Made by a program: the position numbers and the translations under genes | Notes under the pieces: generated by a model | Told to the model about the DNA's origin: nothing | The model's database searches: none | The model's input: the letters and a program-made list of their open reading frames with translations, nothing else | Source of the DNA: Immundisolibacter sp. | GTDB taxonomy: Bacteria; Pseudomonadota; Gammaproteobacteria; Immundisolibacterales; Immundisolibacteraceae | Length of the DNA stretch: 30,330 nucleotides | NCBI RefSeq assembly: GCF_041601295.1 | Contig: NZ_JBFIII010000029.1 | Coordinates: forward strand, 1 to 30,330 | Direction: 5' to 3' | In this document: positions 7,073-15,614 of the stretch, in pieces | How the letters are laid out: each line of letters starts with the position of its first letter | Numbering within the stretch: position 1 is the first letter of the stretch

Positions 7073-8101
7073 ATGCGATTCGTTGATGAAGCCACGATCA
7101 CCGTTGCCGGCGGCAAGGGCGGTAACGGTTGTCTCGGCTTCCGGCGCGAGAAATACATTCCGTTCGGCGGCCCTGATGGCGGCGATGGCGGCGATGGCGG
7201 CAGCGTTTACCTAGTGGCTGACGAGGGCCTGAGCACGCTGACGGATTTTCGCTACAAGCGGGAGTTTCGCGCCCAGAACGGTCAACAGGGCTCCGGCAGC
7301 AACCGCACCGGCAGCGCAGGCCAGGACCTCGAAGTAACTGTACCCCTCGGTACCGTGGTGCACGACGCCGATACCTCCGAGCTGATCGGCGACCTGACGC
7401 GCCACGGCCAGCGCCTGCGGGTTGCCGCCGGTGGCTTCCATGGCCTTGGCAACACCCGTTATAAAAGCAGCGTCAACCGCGCGCCGCGCCAGACCAGTCC
7501 CGGCTCTCCCGGCGAGCAGCGGCGGCTGGCACTGGAGCTGCGCTTGCTTGCAGACGTGGGGCTGCTCGGTGCACCCAATGCCGGTAAGTCCACCTTGCTG
7601 GGCGCGGTATCGAAGGCGAGCCCCAAGATTGCCGACTACCCTTTCACCACGCTCAACCCGGAACTGGGTGTGGTCGAAGTGGATCGAGTGCGGCGCTTCG
7701 TAATGGCGGACATTCCCGGCCTGATCGAGGGCTCGGCCGCCGGCGCGGGCCTGGGCACACAGTTCCTGCGCCACCTGGCGCGTACCCGGCTGCTGCTGCA
7801 TGTAGTCGACCTGTGCCCCCTTGACCCGGACACCAGCCCGGCCGCCGAAGTGCGCAAGCTCATCCCGGAGCTTGAGGCGTTCAGTCCGGAGCTGGCAGCC
7901 CTGCCGCGCTGGCTGGTGCTGAACAAGGCCGATCTGCTGCTGCCCGAGGAAGCCGCCAGCCTGGGCGCTGAGGTTGCCCGGGAGCTGGGCTGGCATGGGT
8001 CGTTGTTTATCGTGTCCGCGGCCACCGGCGGCGGCTGCCAGGCGCTGTGCGAGGCAGTGATGCGCCACCTCGAACAGCTACCTGCCACCGCCTCGGCATG
8101 A
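7073..8101 (+). CDS. obgE: GTPase ObgE/CgtA
   Basis: Obg-family GTPase that binds the 50S subunit and links ribosome maturation with stress and replication control. The glycine-rich Obg fold covers residues 1-158 (VAGGKGGNGCLGFRREKYIPFGGPDGGDGG, six type-II helices, GGFHGLGNTRYKSS). The G domain has G1 GAPNAGKST at 166-174, switch I YPFTTLNP, G3 DIPG, G4 NKAD at 284-287 and a G5-like SAAT. At 342 residues it lacks the acidic C-terminal tail of the 390-residue enteric protein. Its stop codon overlaps the proB start as ATGA. Confidence 0.97.
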   Translation: MRFVDEATITVAGGKGGNGCLGFRREKYIPFGGPDGGDGGDGGSVYLVADEGLSTLTDFRYKREFRAQNGQQGSGSNRTGSAGQDLEVTVPLGTVVHDADTSELIGDLTRHGQRLRVAAGGFHGLGNTRYKSSVNRAPRQTSPGSPGEQRRLALELRLLADVGLLGAPNAGKSTLLGAVSKASPKIADYPFTTLNPELGVVEVDRVRRFVMADIPGLIEGSAAGAGLGTQFLRHLARTRLLLHVVDLCPLDPDTSPAAEVRKLIPELEAFSPELAALPRWLVLNKADLLLPEEAASLGAEVARELGWHGSLFIVSAATGGGCQALCEAVMRHLEQLPATASA

Positions 8102-9219
8102 GTCGCGCGGCATACGCCGGCGCTGGGCGCTGGGTGGTCAAGATCGGCAGCGCGCTGCTCACCGCTGGCGGCGCCGGCCTTGATGTGGCGGCCATCCGCG
8201 ACTGGGTATCGCAGCTGATCCGCCTGCGCGCGCAGGGCCTGCAACTGGTGCTGGTGTCATCGGGAGCAGTGGCCGAAGGCATGCGCCGCCTAGGCTGGAC
8301 CCGTCGACCCGAGGCCATCAACGAACTCCAGGCGGCGGCCGCGGTTGGCCAAGCCGGCCTGGTGCAGGCCTGGGAAAGTTGTTTTCAGGGCCACGGCGTG
8401 CACACCGCACAGGTGCTGCTGACCCACGAGGACCTGGCCGATCGCCGACGCTACCTGAACGCCCGCAGCACGCTGCGCACGCTGCTCGACATGGGCGTGG
8501 TACCCATCATCAACGAGAACGATACGGTGGCCTTCGAGGAGCTGCGCGTGGGCGACAACGACACTCTCGGCGGATTGGTCGCCAACCTGGTCGAGGCCAA
8601 GTTGCTGGTGCTGCTGACCGACCGCGATGCCATGTACGACGCCGATCCGGGCCTGCACCCGACCGCACAGCGCGTGTCGGAGACCTACGCCACTGACCCG
8701 GCTCTGGACGCCATGGCGGGCCCTGGCGGGGGCGTGCTGGGCCGCGGCGGCATGCAGACCAAGCTTGGTGCCGCGCGCCTGGCGGCACGCTCGGGCGCCG
8801 CCACCTGGATCGTCGGCGGCACCATCGAGCATGTGCTGACGCGACTGGCCGCCGGCGAGGACATCGGCACCCTGTTGCTGCCGGACAGCGAGCCCCTGCT
8901 GGCGCGCAAGCTTTGGCTGGCCGGCAACCTGAAGGTACTCGGCCGGCTACAGGTGGACGCCGGCGCCGAGCAGGTGCTGCGCCAGGCCGGGCGTAGCCTG
9001 CTGGCGGTGGGAGTGGTGCAGGTCGAGGGAAATTTCCGGCGCGGCGACCTGGTCGCCTGTGTCAGCAGCGACGGCCGTGAGATTGCGCGCGGGCTGAGCA
9101 ACTACAGCGCGCAGGAAGCGCGCCAGATCAAGGGCCTGCCAAGCAGCCGTTTCGTCGAGGTATTGGGTTACGTGGATGAGCCGGAGCTAATCCATCGCGA
9201 CAATCTGGTGCTTGTATGA
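8098..9219 (+). CDS. proB: Glutamate 5-kinase
   Basis: Catalyses the first step of proline synthesis, phosphorylation of glutamate. The 373-residue protein has the amino-acid kinase domain (WVVKIGSALLT, VLVSSGAVAEGMRRLGW, IINENDTVAFEELRVGDND, LLTDRDAMYDADP, GRGGMQTKLGAARLA) and a C-terminal PUA domain from about residue 280 (LLAVGVVQVEGNFRRGDLVACV). An in-frame ATG at 8047 lies inside obgE; ATG 8098 overlaps the obgE stop as ATGA and starts at the family N-terminus. It is coupled to obgE; proA is not adjacent. The PUA domain is usual in ProB. Confidence 0.96.
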   Translation: MSRAAYAGAGRWVVKIGSALLTAGGAGLDVAAIRDWVSQLIRLRAQGLQLVLVSSGAVAEGMRRLGWTRRPEAINELQAAAAVGQAGLVQAWESCFQGHGVHTAQVLLTHEDLADRRRYLNARSTLRTLLDMGVVPIINENDTVAFEELRVGDNDTLGGLVANLVEAKLLVLLTDRDAMYDADPGLHPTAQRVSETYATDPALDAMAGPGGGVLGRGGMQTKLGAARLAARSGAATWIVGGTIEHVLTRLAAGEDIGTLLLPDSEPLLARKLWLAGNLKVLGRLQVDAGAEQVLRQAGRSLLAVGVVQVEGNFRRGDLVACVSSDGREIARGLSNYSAQEARQIKGLPSSRFVEVLGYVDEPELIHRDNLVLV

Positions 9220-9241
9220 GTGCCGGCAGCCCGCTCGGTAC

Positions 9242-9270
9242 GGCGCCTGGCCCCTCAGGCCGCAGGCGCC
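9242..9270. terminator. Possible bidirectional hairpin at proB/rpsT convergence
   Basis: GGCGCCTG at 9242-9249 is the exact reverse complement of CAGGCGCC at 9263-9270, with a further GCC/GGC pairing inside. It lies across the rpsT stop codon, downstream of the convergent proB stop. There is no T-run on either strand, so termination is uncertain. Confidence 0.35.
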
Positions 9271-9602
9271 GGCTTGCTGCGCGCCCGGCTGGCGCGTGGC
9301 GCCTTGGCTGCCACGGCAGCGTCTACCGCCGGCGCCTCTTGGCCCAGGGCCACGATGCGTTTATTCAGCCGGCTCTTGTGGCGGGCGGCCTTGTTCTTGT
9401 GGATCAGGCCACGGGCCGCAGTGCGGTCCAGCAATGGCACTGCCACACGATATTGGGTGGTCGCTGTGCCGGCGTCACCGGCCCGGATCGCCGCCAGCAC
9501 CCGCTTGACGGCGGTGCGAAGCGCCGAACGGCGGCTGGCATTGCGCAAACGGTGATCATCGTTCTGGCGCGCACGCTTGATGGCTTGTGGGCTATTGGCC
9601 AA
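9255..9602 (-). CDS. rpsT: 30S ribosomal protein bS20, UUG start, C-terminally extended
   Basis: bS20 binds 16S rRNA early in small-subunit assembly. The body (IKRARQNDDHRLRNASRRSALRT near the start, LIHKNKAARHKSRLNKRI later) is unmistakable. No ATG is available: the frame begins at TTG 9602 with an AAGGG Shine-Dalgarno 8 bases upstream, giving ANSPQAIKRA, aligned with the usual ANIKSAKKRA. Escherichia coli rpsT also starts with UUG and is autoregulated, so this weak start is probably functional. The protein is 115 residues against about 87 in E. coli; the extra ~30 are an Ala/Pro/Arg/Ser-rich tail. It is divergent from murJ with its own promoter. Confidence 0.95.
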   Translation of the reverse strand: MANSPQAIKRARQNDDHRLRNASRRSALRTAVKRVLAAIRAGDAGTATTQYRVAVPLLDRTAARGLIHKNKAARHKSRLNKRIVALGQEAPAVDAAVAAKAPRASRARSKPAPAA

Positions 9603-9641
9603 GGCAAAATCCCTTCGTCGAAAAGAATAAAAAGGCCGCGA

Positions 9642-9670
9642 ACTATGCGCAGCGGCGGCGCTATTGTCAA
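9642..9670 (-). promoter_or_regulatory. Sigma-70 promoter for rpsT
   Basis: On the minus strand TTGACA (9670-9665) is a perfect -35, followed after 17 bp by CATAGT (9647-9642), 4 of 6 for the -10. Transcription would begin near 9635, giving a short leader of about 33 bases before the UUG start. Confidence 0.75.
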
Positions 9671-9701
9671 TCACAAAGCCACTATGACGGGGCTCTGAGC
9701 A

Positions 9702-11225
9702 GTGCTGCGCTCGGCCGCCGCGGTAGGCGCCGCCACCACCAGCTCCCGTGTGCTCGGTTATGTCCGCGACATGGTCATCGCCACCACGTTTGGCGCTGGA
9801 CCGGCGGCGGACGCATTCTTCGTCGCTTTTCGCATCCCCAACTTCCTGCGCCGGCTGTTCGCCGAGGGCGCTTTCACGCAGGCTTTTGTGCCGGTACTTG
9901 CCGAGTACCGCACCGTGCGCACCCAGGCCGAGGTTCGCGACCTCGTGGCGCATGTGCTGGGCACGCTCGCGGCGGTGCTACTCGCGGTAGCGGTGCTGGC
10001 GGTACTGGCGGCACCGCTGCTGGTATGGCTGCTGGCCCCCGGCTTTGGCAATGACCCGGCCCGCGGCGAGCTGACCGGCACGCTGCTGCGCATCACCTTC
10101 TGGTATCTGCCGTTGGTTTCGCTCGCCGCGGCGGTCGGCGGTGTGCTCAATACCTTTGGGCGCTATTTCACACCCGCGTTGACGCCGCTGTTCCTTAACC
10201 TTGCCATGATCGCGGCGGCTCTGTGGCTGGCGCCGCAACTGAATGTGCCCGTGCTCGCGCTCGCCTTAGGCGTGGTGTGTGGCGGTCTGCTGCAACTGCT
10301 GTGGCAACTGCCGTCGCTCGCAAGCATCGGTTGCCTGGCGCGCCCGCGGCTGGGGTTCGGTCATCCCGGCGTGCGAAGGATCATGAGCTTGATGGTTCCC
10401 GGCATCTTTGGCTCTTCGGTAGCACAGATCAACCTCATGTTCGACACCATTCTGGCGTCGTTCCTGGTTACCGGCAGTGTGTCCTGGCTGTACTACGCCG
10501 ATCGCCTGGTGGAGTTTCCGCTGGGCGTGCTGGCGATCGCGTTTGCGACCGTCATCCTGCCGCGGCTGTCGCAGCAACACGCCGGCGGTGACGACCAGGC
10601 GTTCTCGCGCACCCTGGACTGGGGCTTGCGCTGGGTCGTGCTGGTCGGTGCTCCAGCGGCGCTGGCGCTGCTGGTCCTGGCCGGACCCCTGCTGAGCACG
10701 CTGTTCAACTATGGGGCATTTGATGCCCACTCGGTCGTGATGGCGCGACGGGCCCTGTGGGCGTTTGCCCCGGGCTTGCTGGCGTTCATGGCCATCAAGG
10801 TACTGGTGCCCGGCTACTACGCCCGCCAGGACACGCGCACACCGGTACGTATCGGCATAATCGCCATGCTGACCAATATGGTCCTCGCGCTGACGCTGAT
10901 CTGGCCGTTTGAGCACGCGGGCCTGGCCGCGGCCACCAGCTTGGCGGCTTACCTCAACGCGCTATTATTGCTGCGCGGTCTGCGTCGCAGCGGCGTGTAC
11001 CGACCGCAGTCCGGCTGGCCCCGGTTCGCGGCTCGGGTAGTTACCGCCACAGCGGTGATGGGATGCGTGCTGTGGCTGGGCACCGGGTCGCTTGACGACT
11101 GGCTCCTGCGCAGCGGCGCCGAGCGTCTGGCCCACATGGCGTTGTGGGTAGCCGGCGGCGGTGCCTGCTACGCTGCCACGCTACTGCTGCTGCGCCTGCC
11201 GTTGGCGGCACTGCGCCACCCCTGA
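9702..11225 (+). CDS. murJ: Lipid II flippase MurJ
   Basis: MOP-superfamily flippase moving lipid II across the inner membrane for peptidoglycan synthesis. The 507 residues contain about 14 hydrophobic segments. SAAAVGAATTSSRVLGYVRDMVIATTFGAGPAADAFFVAFRIPNFLRRLFAEGAFTQAFVPV at the N-terminus carries the conserved Arg and Asp residues of the central cavity; a second landmark is LYYADRLVEFPLGVLAIAFATVILP. The start is GTG 9702: an in-frame ATG at 9684 opens a four-codon ORF that stops three bases before this GTG, a possible leader. It is divergent from rpsT and the first gene of the murJ-DUF2203-ribF-ileS-lspA run. Confidence 0.95.
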   Translation: MLRSAAAVGAATTSSRVLGYVRDMVIATTFGAGPAADAFFVAFRIPNFLRRLFAEGAFTQAFVPVLAEYRTVRTQAEVRDLVAHVLGTLAAVLLAVAVLAVLAAPLLVWLLAPGFGNDPARGELTGTLLRITFWYLPLVSLAAAVGGVLNTFGRYFTPALTPLFLNLAMIAAALWLAPQLNVPVLALALGVVCGGLLQLLWQLPSLASIGCLARPRLGFGHPGVRRIMSLMVPGIFGSSVAQINLMFDTILASFLVTGSVSWLYYADRLVEFPLGVLAIAFATVILPRLSQQHAGGDDQAFSRTLDWGLRWVVLVGAPAALALLVLAGPLLSTLFNYGAFDAHSVVMARRALWAFAPGLLAFMAIKVLVPGYYARQDTRTPVRIGIIAMLTNMVLALTLIWPFEHAGLAAATSLAAYLNALLLLRGLRRSGVYRPQSGWPRFAARVVTATAVMGCVLWLGTGSLDDWLLRSGAERLAHMALWVAGGGACYAATLLLLRLPLAALRHP

Positions 11226-11251
11226 TTGAGTCAAGTACGGTAACGCCCCGC

Positions 11252-11662
11252 GTGGACATCGAATTCCCCCGCATCGGATCGCCCCAGGATCCCCGCGTCT
11301 TCAGCCTCACCGAGGCGCAGGCGCTCTTCCCATTGGTAAGGAGCATCACGCAACGGGCGGCCGAGTCCCTGGTGCCGGTGCAGCGCCAACTCAAGGTACT
11401 GCCGCGCGGCAGTCAGGAACTGGCCAACGCCGAGCAACGCTATCAGGCCGCCGTCAACGCCTGGCTGAACAAGATCCGCCGCCTCGGCCTGGTCGTGAAG
11501 GGCCTGTGGCTGGTTGATTTCGATACCGGCGACGGATATCTGTGCTGGAAGTATCCGGAACTGACCCTGGGCCATTACCACGGCTACGACGAGGGCTTCT
11601 CGGGCCGCAAGCCCCTGATCGAGGTACTGGAAAGCCTGGACCCCGACTGGGCGCGCTATTGA
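11252..11662 (+). CDS. DUF2203 family protein
   Basis: Small protein of about 136 residues with the DUF2203 pattern: an N-terminal FSLTEAQALFPLVRSI helix, a long amphipathic helix with many Gln, Arg and Ala residues (about 40-75), the GLVVKGLWLVDFDTGDGYLCWKYPE block and the terminal YHGYDEGFSGRKPL. The function of the family is unknown to me. No ATG exists near the start; GTG 11252 lies 27 bp after the murJ stop and gives a sensible N-terminus, though CTG/GTA positions upstream cannot be excluded. Its place inside an essential envelope and translation cluster suggests co-transcription with murJ. Confidence 0.75.
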   Translation: MDIEFPRIGSPQDPRVFSLTEAQALFPLVRSITQRAAESLVPVQRQLKVLPRGSQELANAEQRYQAAVNAWLNKIRRLGLVVKGLWLVDFDTGDGYLCWKYPELTLGHYHGYDEGFSGRKPLIEVLESLDPDWARY

Positions 11663-11717
11663 GCGCCGCTACGCTGAAGCCGATGCCGGGATCCGTGCGC
11701 ACCGCCGAGGTCATGGC

Positions 11718-12656
11718 GTGGAACTGATCCGTGGCCTGTACAACCTGCGGCCCCGGCACCATGGATGCGTGGCGAGCATTGGCAATTTCGATGGCGTGCA
11801 CCGGGGTCATCAGGCCATCGTCGAGCGGCTGCGGCAACGCGCCGCCGATGCTGGTTTGCCAGCGCGGGTGGTGCTGTTCGAGCCCCAGCCGGCCGAGTTT
11901 TTCCGGCCCGACGCCGCCGAGCCACGGCTGAGCCGATTGCGCGAGAAGCTGTCCGCGCTGGCGGACCTGGGTATCGACGGCGTGTTGTGCCTGCGGTTTG
12001 ACGCCGATCTGGCTGGCATGGAGCGGCAGGACTTTGTAGAGCGCCTGCTGCTGCAGGGACTTGGCGTTCGCCATCTGGTGGTGGGGCCGGATTTTCGTTT
12101 TGGGCGCGGACGCAGCGGCGATATCGATTACCTGCGCAGTATTGGCGCCGCCAGTGGTTTTGCCGTGGAGAGCTTGCCACCGCTGCTGCTCGGCGCACAG
12201 CGGGTCAGCAGCACCGCGGTGCGCCAGTGCCTGCTGGCCGGCGATCTTGCCGGCGCCGCACGCCTGCTTGGCCACCCCTACGTCATCCATGGCCGGGTCA
12301 GTCATGGCGATGCGCGCGGGCGCACGCTCGGCTTCCCCACCCTGAACCTGCCACTGCATCGCAAGGCCGCGTGCCTGCGCGGTGTGTTTGCGGTCCGAGT
12401 CACCGGCCTTGACGCCCCGGCACGGCCAGCAGTGGCCAATCTTGGCTGGCGACCGACCGTCGGCGGCCAGTACCCGCTGCTCGAAGTGCATGTACTCGAC
12501 TTTGCGCAGCAGGTGTACGGCCAGCAGGTACAGGTCGAGTTCGTACGCCAGTTACGCGACGAGCGCCGCTTCGATAGCCTGGACGCGCTGCGCGAGCAAA
12601 TTCAGCTCGACACGCGCGCCGCCCGCGCCGTGTTTGACGATGTAAGGTCTGAATAG
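11718..12656 (+). CDS. ribF: Bifunctional riboflavin kinase/FAD synthetase
   Basis: Makes FMN and FAD from riboflavin and ATP. Residues 1-185 form the nucleotidyltransferase domain: SIGNFDGVHRGHQAIV (HxGH-type motif), VLFEPQPAEFF, VVGPDFRFGRGRSGD and the RVSSTAVRQCL signature. The C-terminal riboflavin kinase domain begins near GHPYVIHGRVSHGDARGRTLGFPTLNL and includes the conserved PT of GFPT and the LEVHVLDF strand. The 312-residue length is standard. The start is GTG 11718 (MELIRGLYNLRP, matching family N-termini); the nearby ATG at 11713 is in another frame and stops immediately. It lies upstream of ileS as in many gammaproteobacteria. Confidence 0.96.
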   Translation: MELIRGLYNLRPRHHGCVASIGNFDGVHRGHQAIVERLRQRAADAGLPARVVLFEPQPAEFFRPDAAEPRLSRLREKLSALADLGIDGVLCLRFDADLAGMERQDFVERLLLQGLGVRHLVVGPDFRFGRGRSGDIDYLRSIGAASGFAVESLPPLLLGAQRVSSTAVRQCLLAGDLAGAARLLGHPYVIHGRVSHGDARGRTLGFPTLNLPLHRKAACLRGVFAVRVTGLDAPARPAVANLGWRPTVGGQYPLLEVHVLDFAQQVYGQQVQVEFVRQLRDERRFDSLDALREQIQLDTRAARAVFDDVRSE

Positions 12657-12785
12657 GTCCATCCTGGACTTCTCAGACCACGGAAACCGAAACATGCGAT
12701 TTTCGATTTCCTTCATCTTCGCCCCCTTGCAGGGGTCGAGGATGGCGGCAGATCCCTGTGCCACAGAACTCCGAACAAAACCTCT

Positions 12786-15614
12786 ATGACTGACTACAAA
12801 GCCACCCTTAACCTGCCGCACACCGAGTTTCCGATGCGCGGCAACCTGCCCCAGCGCGAACCGGCGACGCTGGCCCGCTGGCAGGAGCTGGACCTGTACG
12901 CCCGCCTGCGCGCCGAGCGCGCCGGCCGGCCGCGCTACGTGCTGCACGACGGCCCACCCTACGCCAACGGCGACATCCACATCGGCCACGCCGTCAACAA
13001 GATCCTGAAGGACATCATCGTCAAGGCGCGCACGCTGGACGGCTGCGATGCGCCCTACGTACCCGGCTGGGACTGCCACGGCCTGCCGATCGAGCACGTG
13101 GTCGAAAAGAAACTCGGCAAACCGGGCGACAAGGTCAGCGCGAGCGACTTTCGCGCCGCCTGCCGCGCCTACGCCGCCCAGCAGGTGGCCGGGCAAAGTG
13201 TCGACTTCCAGCGCCTGGGCGTGATCGGCGACTGGAAACAGCCCTATCTGACCATGGCGCCGCAGACCGAGGCCGACATCCTGCGGACACTCGGCCGCAT
13301 CGTGGCCGGCGGCTACGTGTCCAAGGGCGAGCGGCCGGTGCACTGGTGCCTGGACTGCCGCTCGGCGCTGGCCGAGGCCGAGGTCGACTACCAGGACAAG
13401 ACCTCGCCGGCCGTGGACGTGTGCTTTGCAGTGAACGACCGCACCGGCGTGCTGGCGGCGTTCGGCGTGACGAACGGCGATCAACCCATCAGCCTGCCGA
13501 TCTGGACCACCACGCCGTGGACCCTGCCGGCCAACCAGGCCGTGGCCCTGAATGCCGATCTGGACTACGTGCTGGTCGAAGCCGGAGCGCAACGGCTGAT
13601 CCTGGCCGCCGACCTGGCCGCCAGCGCCTGCGCCCGCTACGGCCTGGACGGCCGGCGCGAGCTTGGCCGCTGCCGCGGCGCAGCGCTGGAGGGCCTGCGC
13701 CTGCGCCATCCGTTTCTGGATCTGGACGTGCCGGTGATCCTGGGCGACCACGTCACCACCGAGGCCGGCACCGGCGCCGTGCACACCGCACCGGGTCATG
13801 GCGCGGACGACTTCGCGATTGGCAAGACCTACCACCTCAAGGTCTACAACCCGGTCGGCGCCAATGGCTGTTTTTTGCCTGGCACGCCCTTCGTGGAAGG
13901 CCTGCAGGTGTTCGCCGCCAACAAGGTCATCGTCGAGCTGCTGCGCGAACGCGGCGCGCTGCTGGCCGACCGGCCCATCCAGCACAGCTACCCGCACTGC
14001 TGGCGCCACAAGACGCCCACCATCACCCGCACCACGCCGCAATGGTTCATCGCCATGGCGCACAGGGATCTGCGCGGCAAGGCGCTGGCCGCCATCGGAG
14101 ACACCGACTGGACGCCGGCCTGGGGCGAGGCGCGCATCCACGGCATGATCGAAAACCGCCCCGACTGGTGCATCTCGCGCCAGCGCGTGTGGGGTGTGCC
14201 GATCGCCCTGTTCGTGCACTGTGTGACCGGCGAGCTGCACCCGCGCACGGCGCAGCTTATCGAAACGGTTGCGCAGCGTGTCGAGCAGCACGGCATCGAG
14301 GCCTGGTTCGATCTGGACCCGGCCGAACTGTTGGGCGCCGACGCCGCCGACTACGACAAGGTGCAGGACATCCTGGACGTGTGGTTCGACTCCGGCGTTA
14401 CCCACGCCAGCGTGCTCGAACGCCGCCCGGAGCTGGCCTTCCCCGCCGACCTGTACCTGGAAGGCTCCGACCAGCACCGCGGCTGGTTCCACTCGTCCCT
14501 GCTGACATCGGTCGCCCTGCATGGCCACGCGCCGTATCGCGGTGTGCTGACGCACGGCTTCACGGTGGATGCCGCCGGCAAGAAGATGTCCAAGTCCGCC
14601 GGCAACGTGGTGGCGCCGCAAAAGGTCATCAACCAGCTGGGCGCCGACGTGCTGCGGCTGTGGGTGGCGTCCACCGACTACAGCGCCGAGATGACCATCT
14701 CGGACGAGATTCTGAGCCGCAGCGCCGACGCCTACCGGCGCCTGAGGAACACGGCGCGCTTCCTGCTGGCCAATCTGGTCGATTTCGACCCGCCCAGACA
14801 CAGCGTGCCGCCGCAGGACATGCTGGCGCTCGACCGCTGGCTGCTGCGCCGGGCGGCGGCGCTCGACGCCGAAGTCCGGGACGACTACGCAGCCTTCCAG
14901 TTCCACGAGGTCAGCCAGAAGGTGCATCACTTCTGCGCGGTGGATCTTGGGGCGTTTTACCTGGACGTAATCAAGGATCGCCAGTACACCTGCCAGGCCG
15001 ACAGCGCGGCCCGCCGCTCGGCGCAGACGGCCATGTACCACGTACTGGAACTGCTGGTGCGCTGGCTGGCACCGATCCTGAGCTTTACCGCCGAGGAACT
15101 CTGGCAGCACCTGCCTGGCGCGCGCCAAGACAGCGTGCTGCTGGCCGAGTGGTATGACCTGCCGACCCTGCCAGATGTGGCCACCGAAGTGCTCTCGCCC
15201 GCCGAGTGGGATCACCTGCGCGACATTCGTGACGTGGTGAATCGCAGGCTCGAGCGCTTGCGCGTGGCAGGCGCCATCGGTTCCGCGCTGGACGCGGAGG
15301 TTGACCTTTACCTCGAGGGGCTCGACCCGGCGCTGCTCGAAAAACTCGGTGACGAACTACGCTTCGTGCTGATCTGTTCGTACGTGCGCTTGCATCAAGC
15401 TTCGGCATACCCGGCCGCATTGAATTCAGATAACGAACCGGAGGTTTCCGGCAGCGCGCGCCTGTGGCTGACCGTGCAGGCCAGTGCCCACCCCAAATGC
15501 GTGCGCTGCTGGCACCACCGCGAAGACGTGGGCAGCAACACCGAGCACCCCGAGCTGTGCGGGCGCTGCGTCGAGAACGTCGCCGGAGCCGGCGAGCGGC
15601 GCCGGTTCGCCTGA
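12786..15614 (+). CDS. ileS: Isoleucyl-tRNA synthetase
   Basis: Class Ia synthetase charging tRNA-Ile. The 942-residue protein has the HIGH motif at 65-68 (in NGDIHIGHAV), the KMSKS loop at 600-604, the CP1 editing domain between them (WTTTPWTLPAN, GTGAVHTAPGHGADDF), an anticodon-binding helical domain, and a C-terminal zinc site CVRCW...CGRC. This is the bacterial mupirocin-sensitive type by its layout. The ATG at 12786 fits the conserved N-terminus DYKATLNLPHTEFPMRGNL. A 129-bp leader without an obvious terminator separates it from ribF, and its TGA overlaps the lspA ATG by one base. Confidence 0.98.
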   Translation: MTDYKATLNLPHTEFPMRGNLPQREPATLARWQELDLYARLRAERAGRPRYVLHDGPPYANGDIHIGHAVNKILKDIIVKARTLDGCDAPYVPGWDCHGLPIEHVVEKKLGKPGDKVSASDFRAACRAYAAQQVAGQSVDFQRLGVIGDWKQPYLTMAPQTEADILRTLGRIVAGGYVSKGERPVHWCLDCRSALAEAEVDYQDKTSPAVDVCFAVNDRTGVLAAFGVTNGDQPISLPIWTTTPWTLPANQAVALNADLDYVLVEAGAQRLILAADLAASACARYGLDGRRELGRCRGAALEGLRLRHPFLDLDVPVILGDHVTTEAGTGAVHTAPGHGADDFAIGKTYHLKVYNPVGANGCFLPGTPFVEGLQVFAANKVIVELLRERGALLADRPIQHSYPHCWRHKTPTITRTTPQWFIAMAHRDLRGKALAAIGDTDWTPAWGEARIHGMIENRPDWCISRQRVWGVPIALFVHCVTGELHPRTAQLIETVAQRVEQHGIEAWFDLDPAELLGADAADYDKVQDILDVWFDSGVTHASVLERRPELAFPADLYLEGSDQHRGWFHSSLLTSVALHGHAPYRGVLTHGFTVDAAGKKMSKSAGNVVAPQKVINQLGADVLRLWVASTDYSAEMTISDEILSRSADAYRRLRNTARFLLANLVDFDPPRHSVPPQDMLALDRWLLRRAAALDAEVRDDYAAFQFHEVSQKVHHFCAVDLGAFYLDVIKDRQYTCQADSAARRSAQTAMYHVLELLVRWLAPILSFTAEELWQHLPGARQDSVLLAEWYDLPTLPDVATEVLSPAEWDHLRDIRDVVNRRLERLRVAGAIGSALDAEVDLYLEGLDPALLEKLGDELRFVLICSYVRLHQASAYPAALNSDNEPEVSGSARLWLTVQASAHPKCVRCWHHREDVGSNTEHPELCGRCVENVAGAGERRRFA

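Noticed and set aside
12657..12785. Leader of ileS as a possible regulatory RNA
   Set aside because: Only short hairpins such as GTCCA/TGGAC are visible; no T-box elements, and T-boxes are not expected in gammaproteobacteria.
12552..15215. Long minus-strand open frame (887 codons) opposite ileS
   Set aside because: It is the antisense of ileS, produced by G+C-rich third-position bias; its translation has no recognisable domain and is rich in Gln, His, Arg, Ala and Gly as expected for such shadows.
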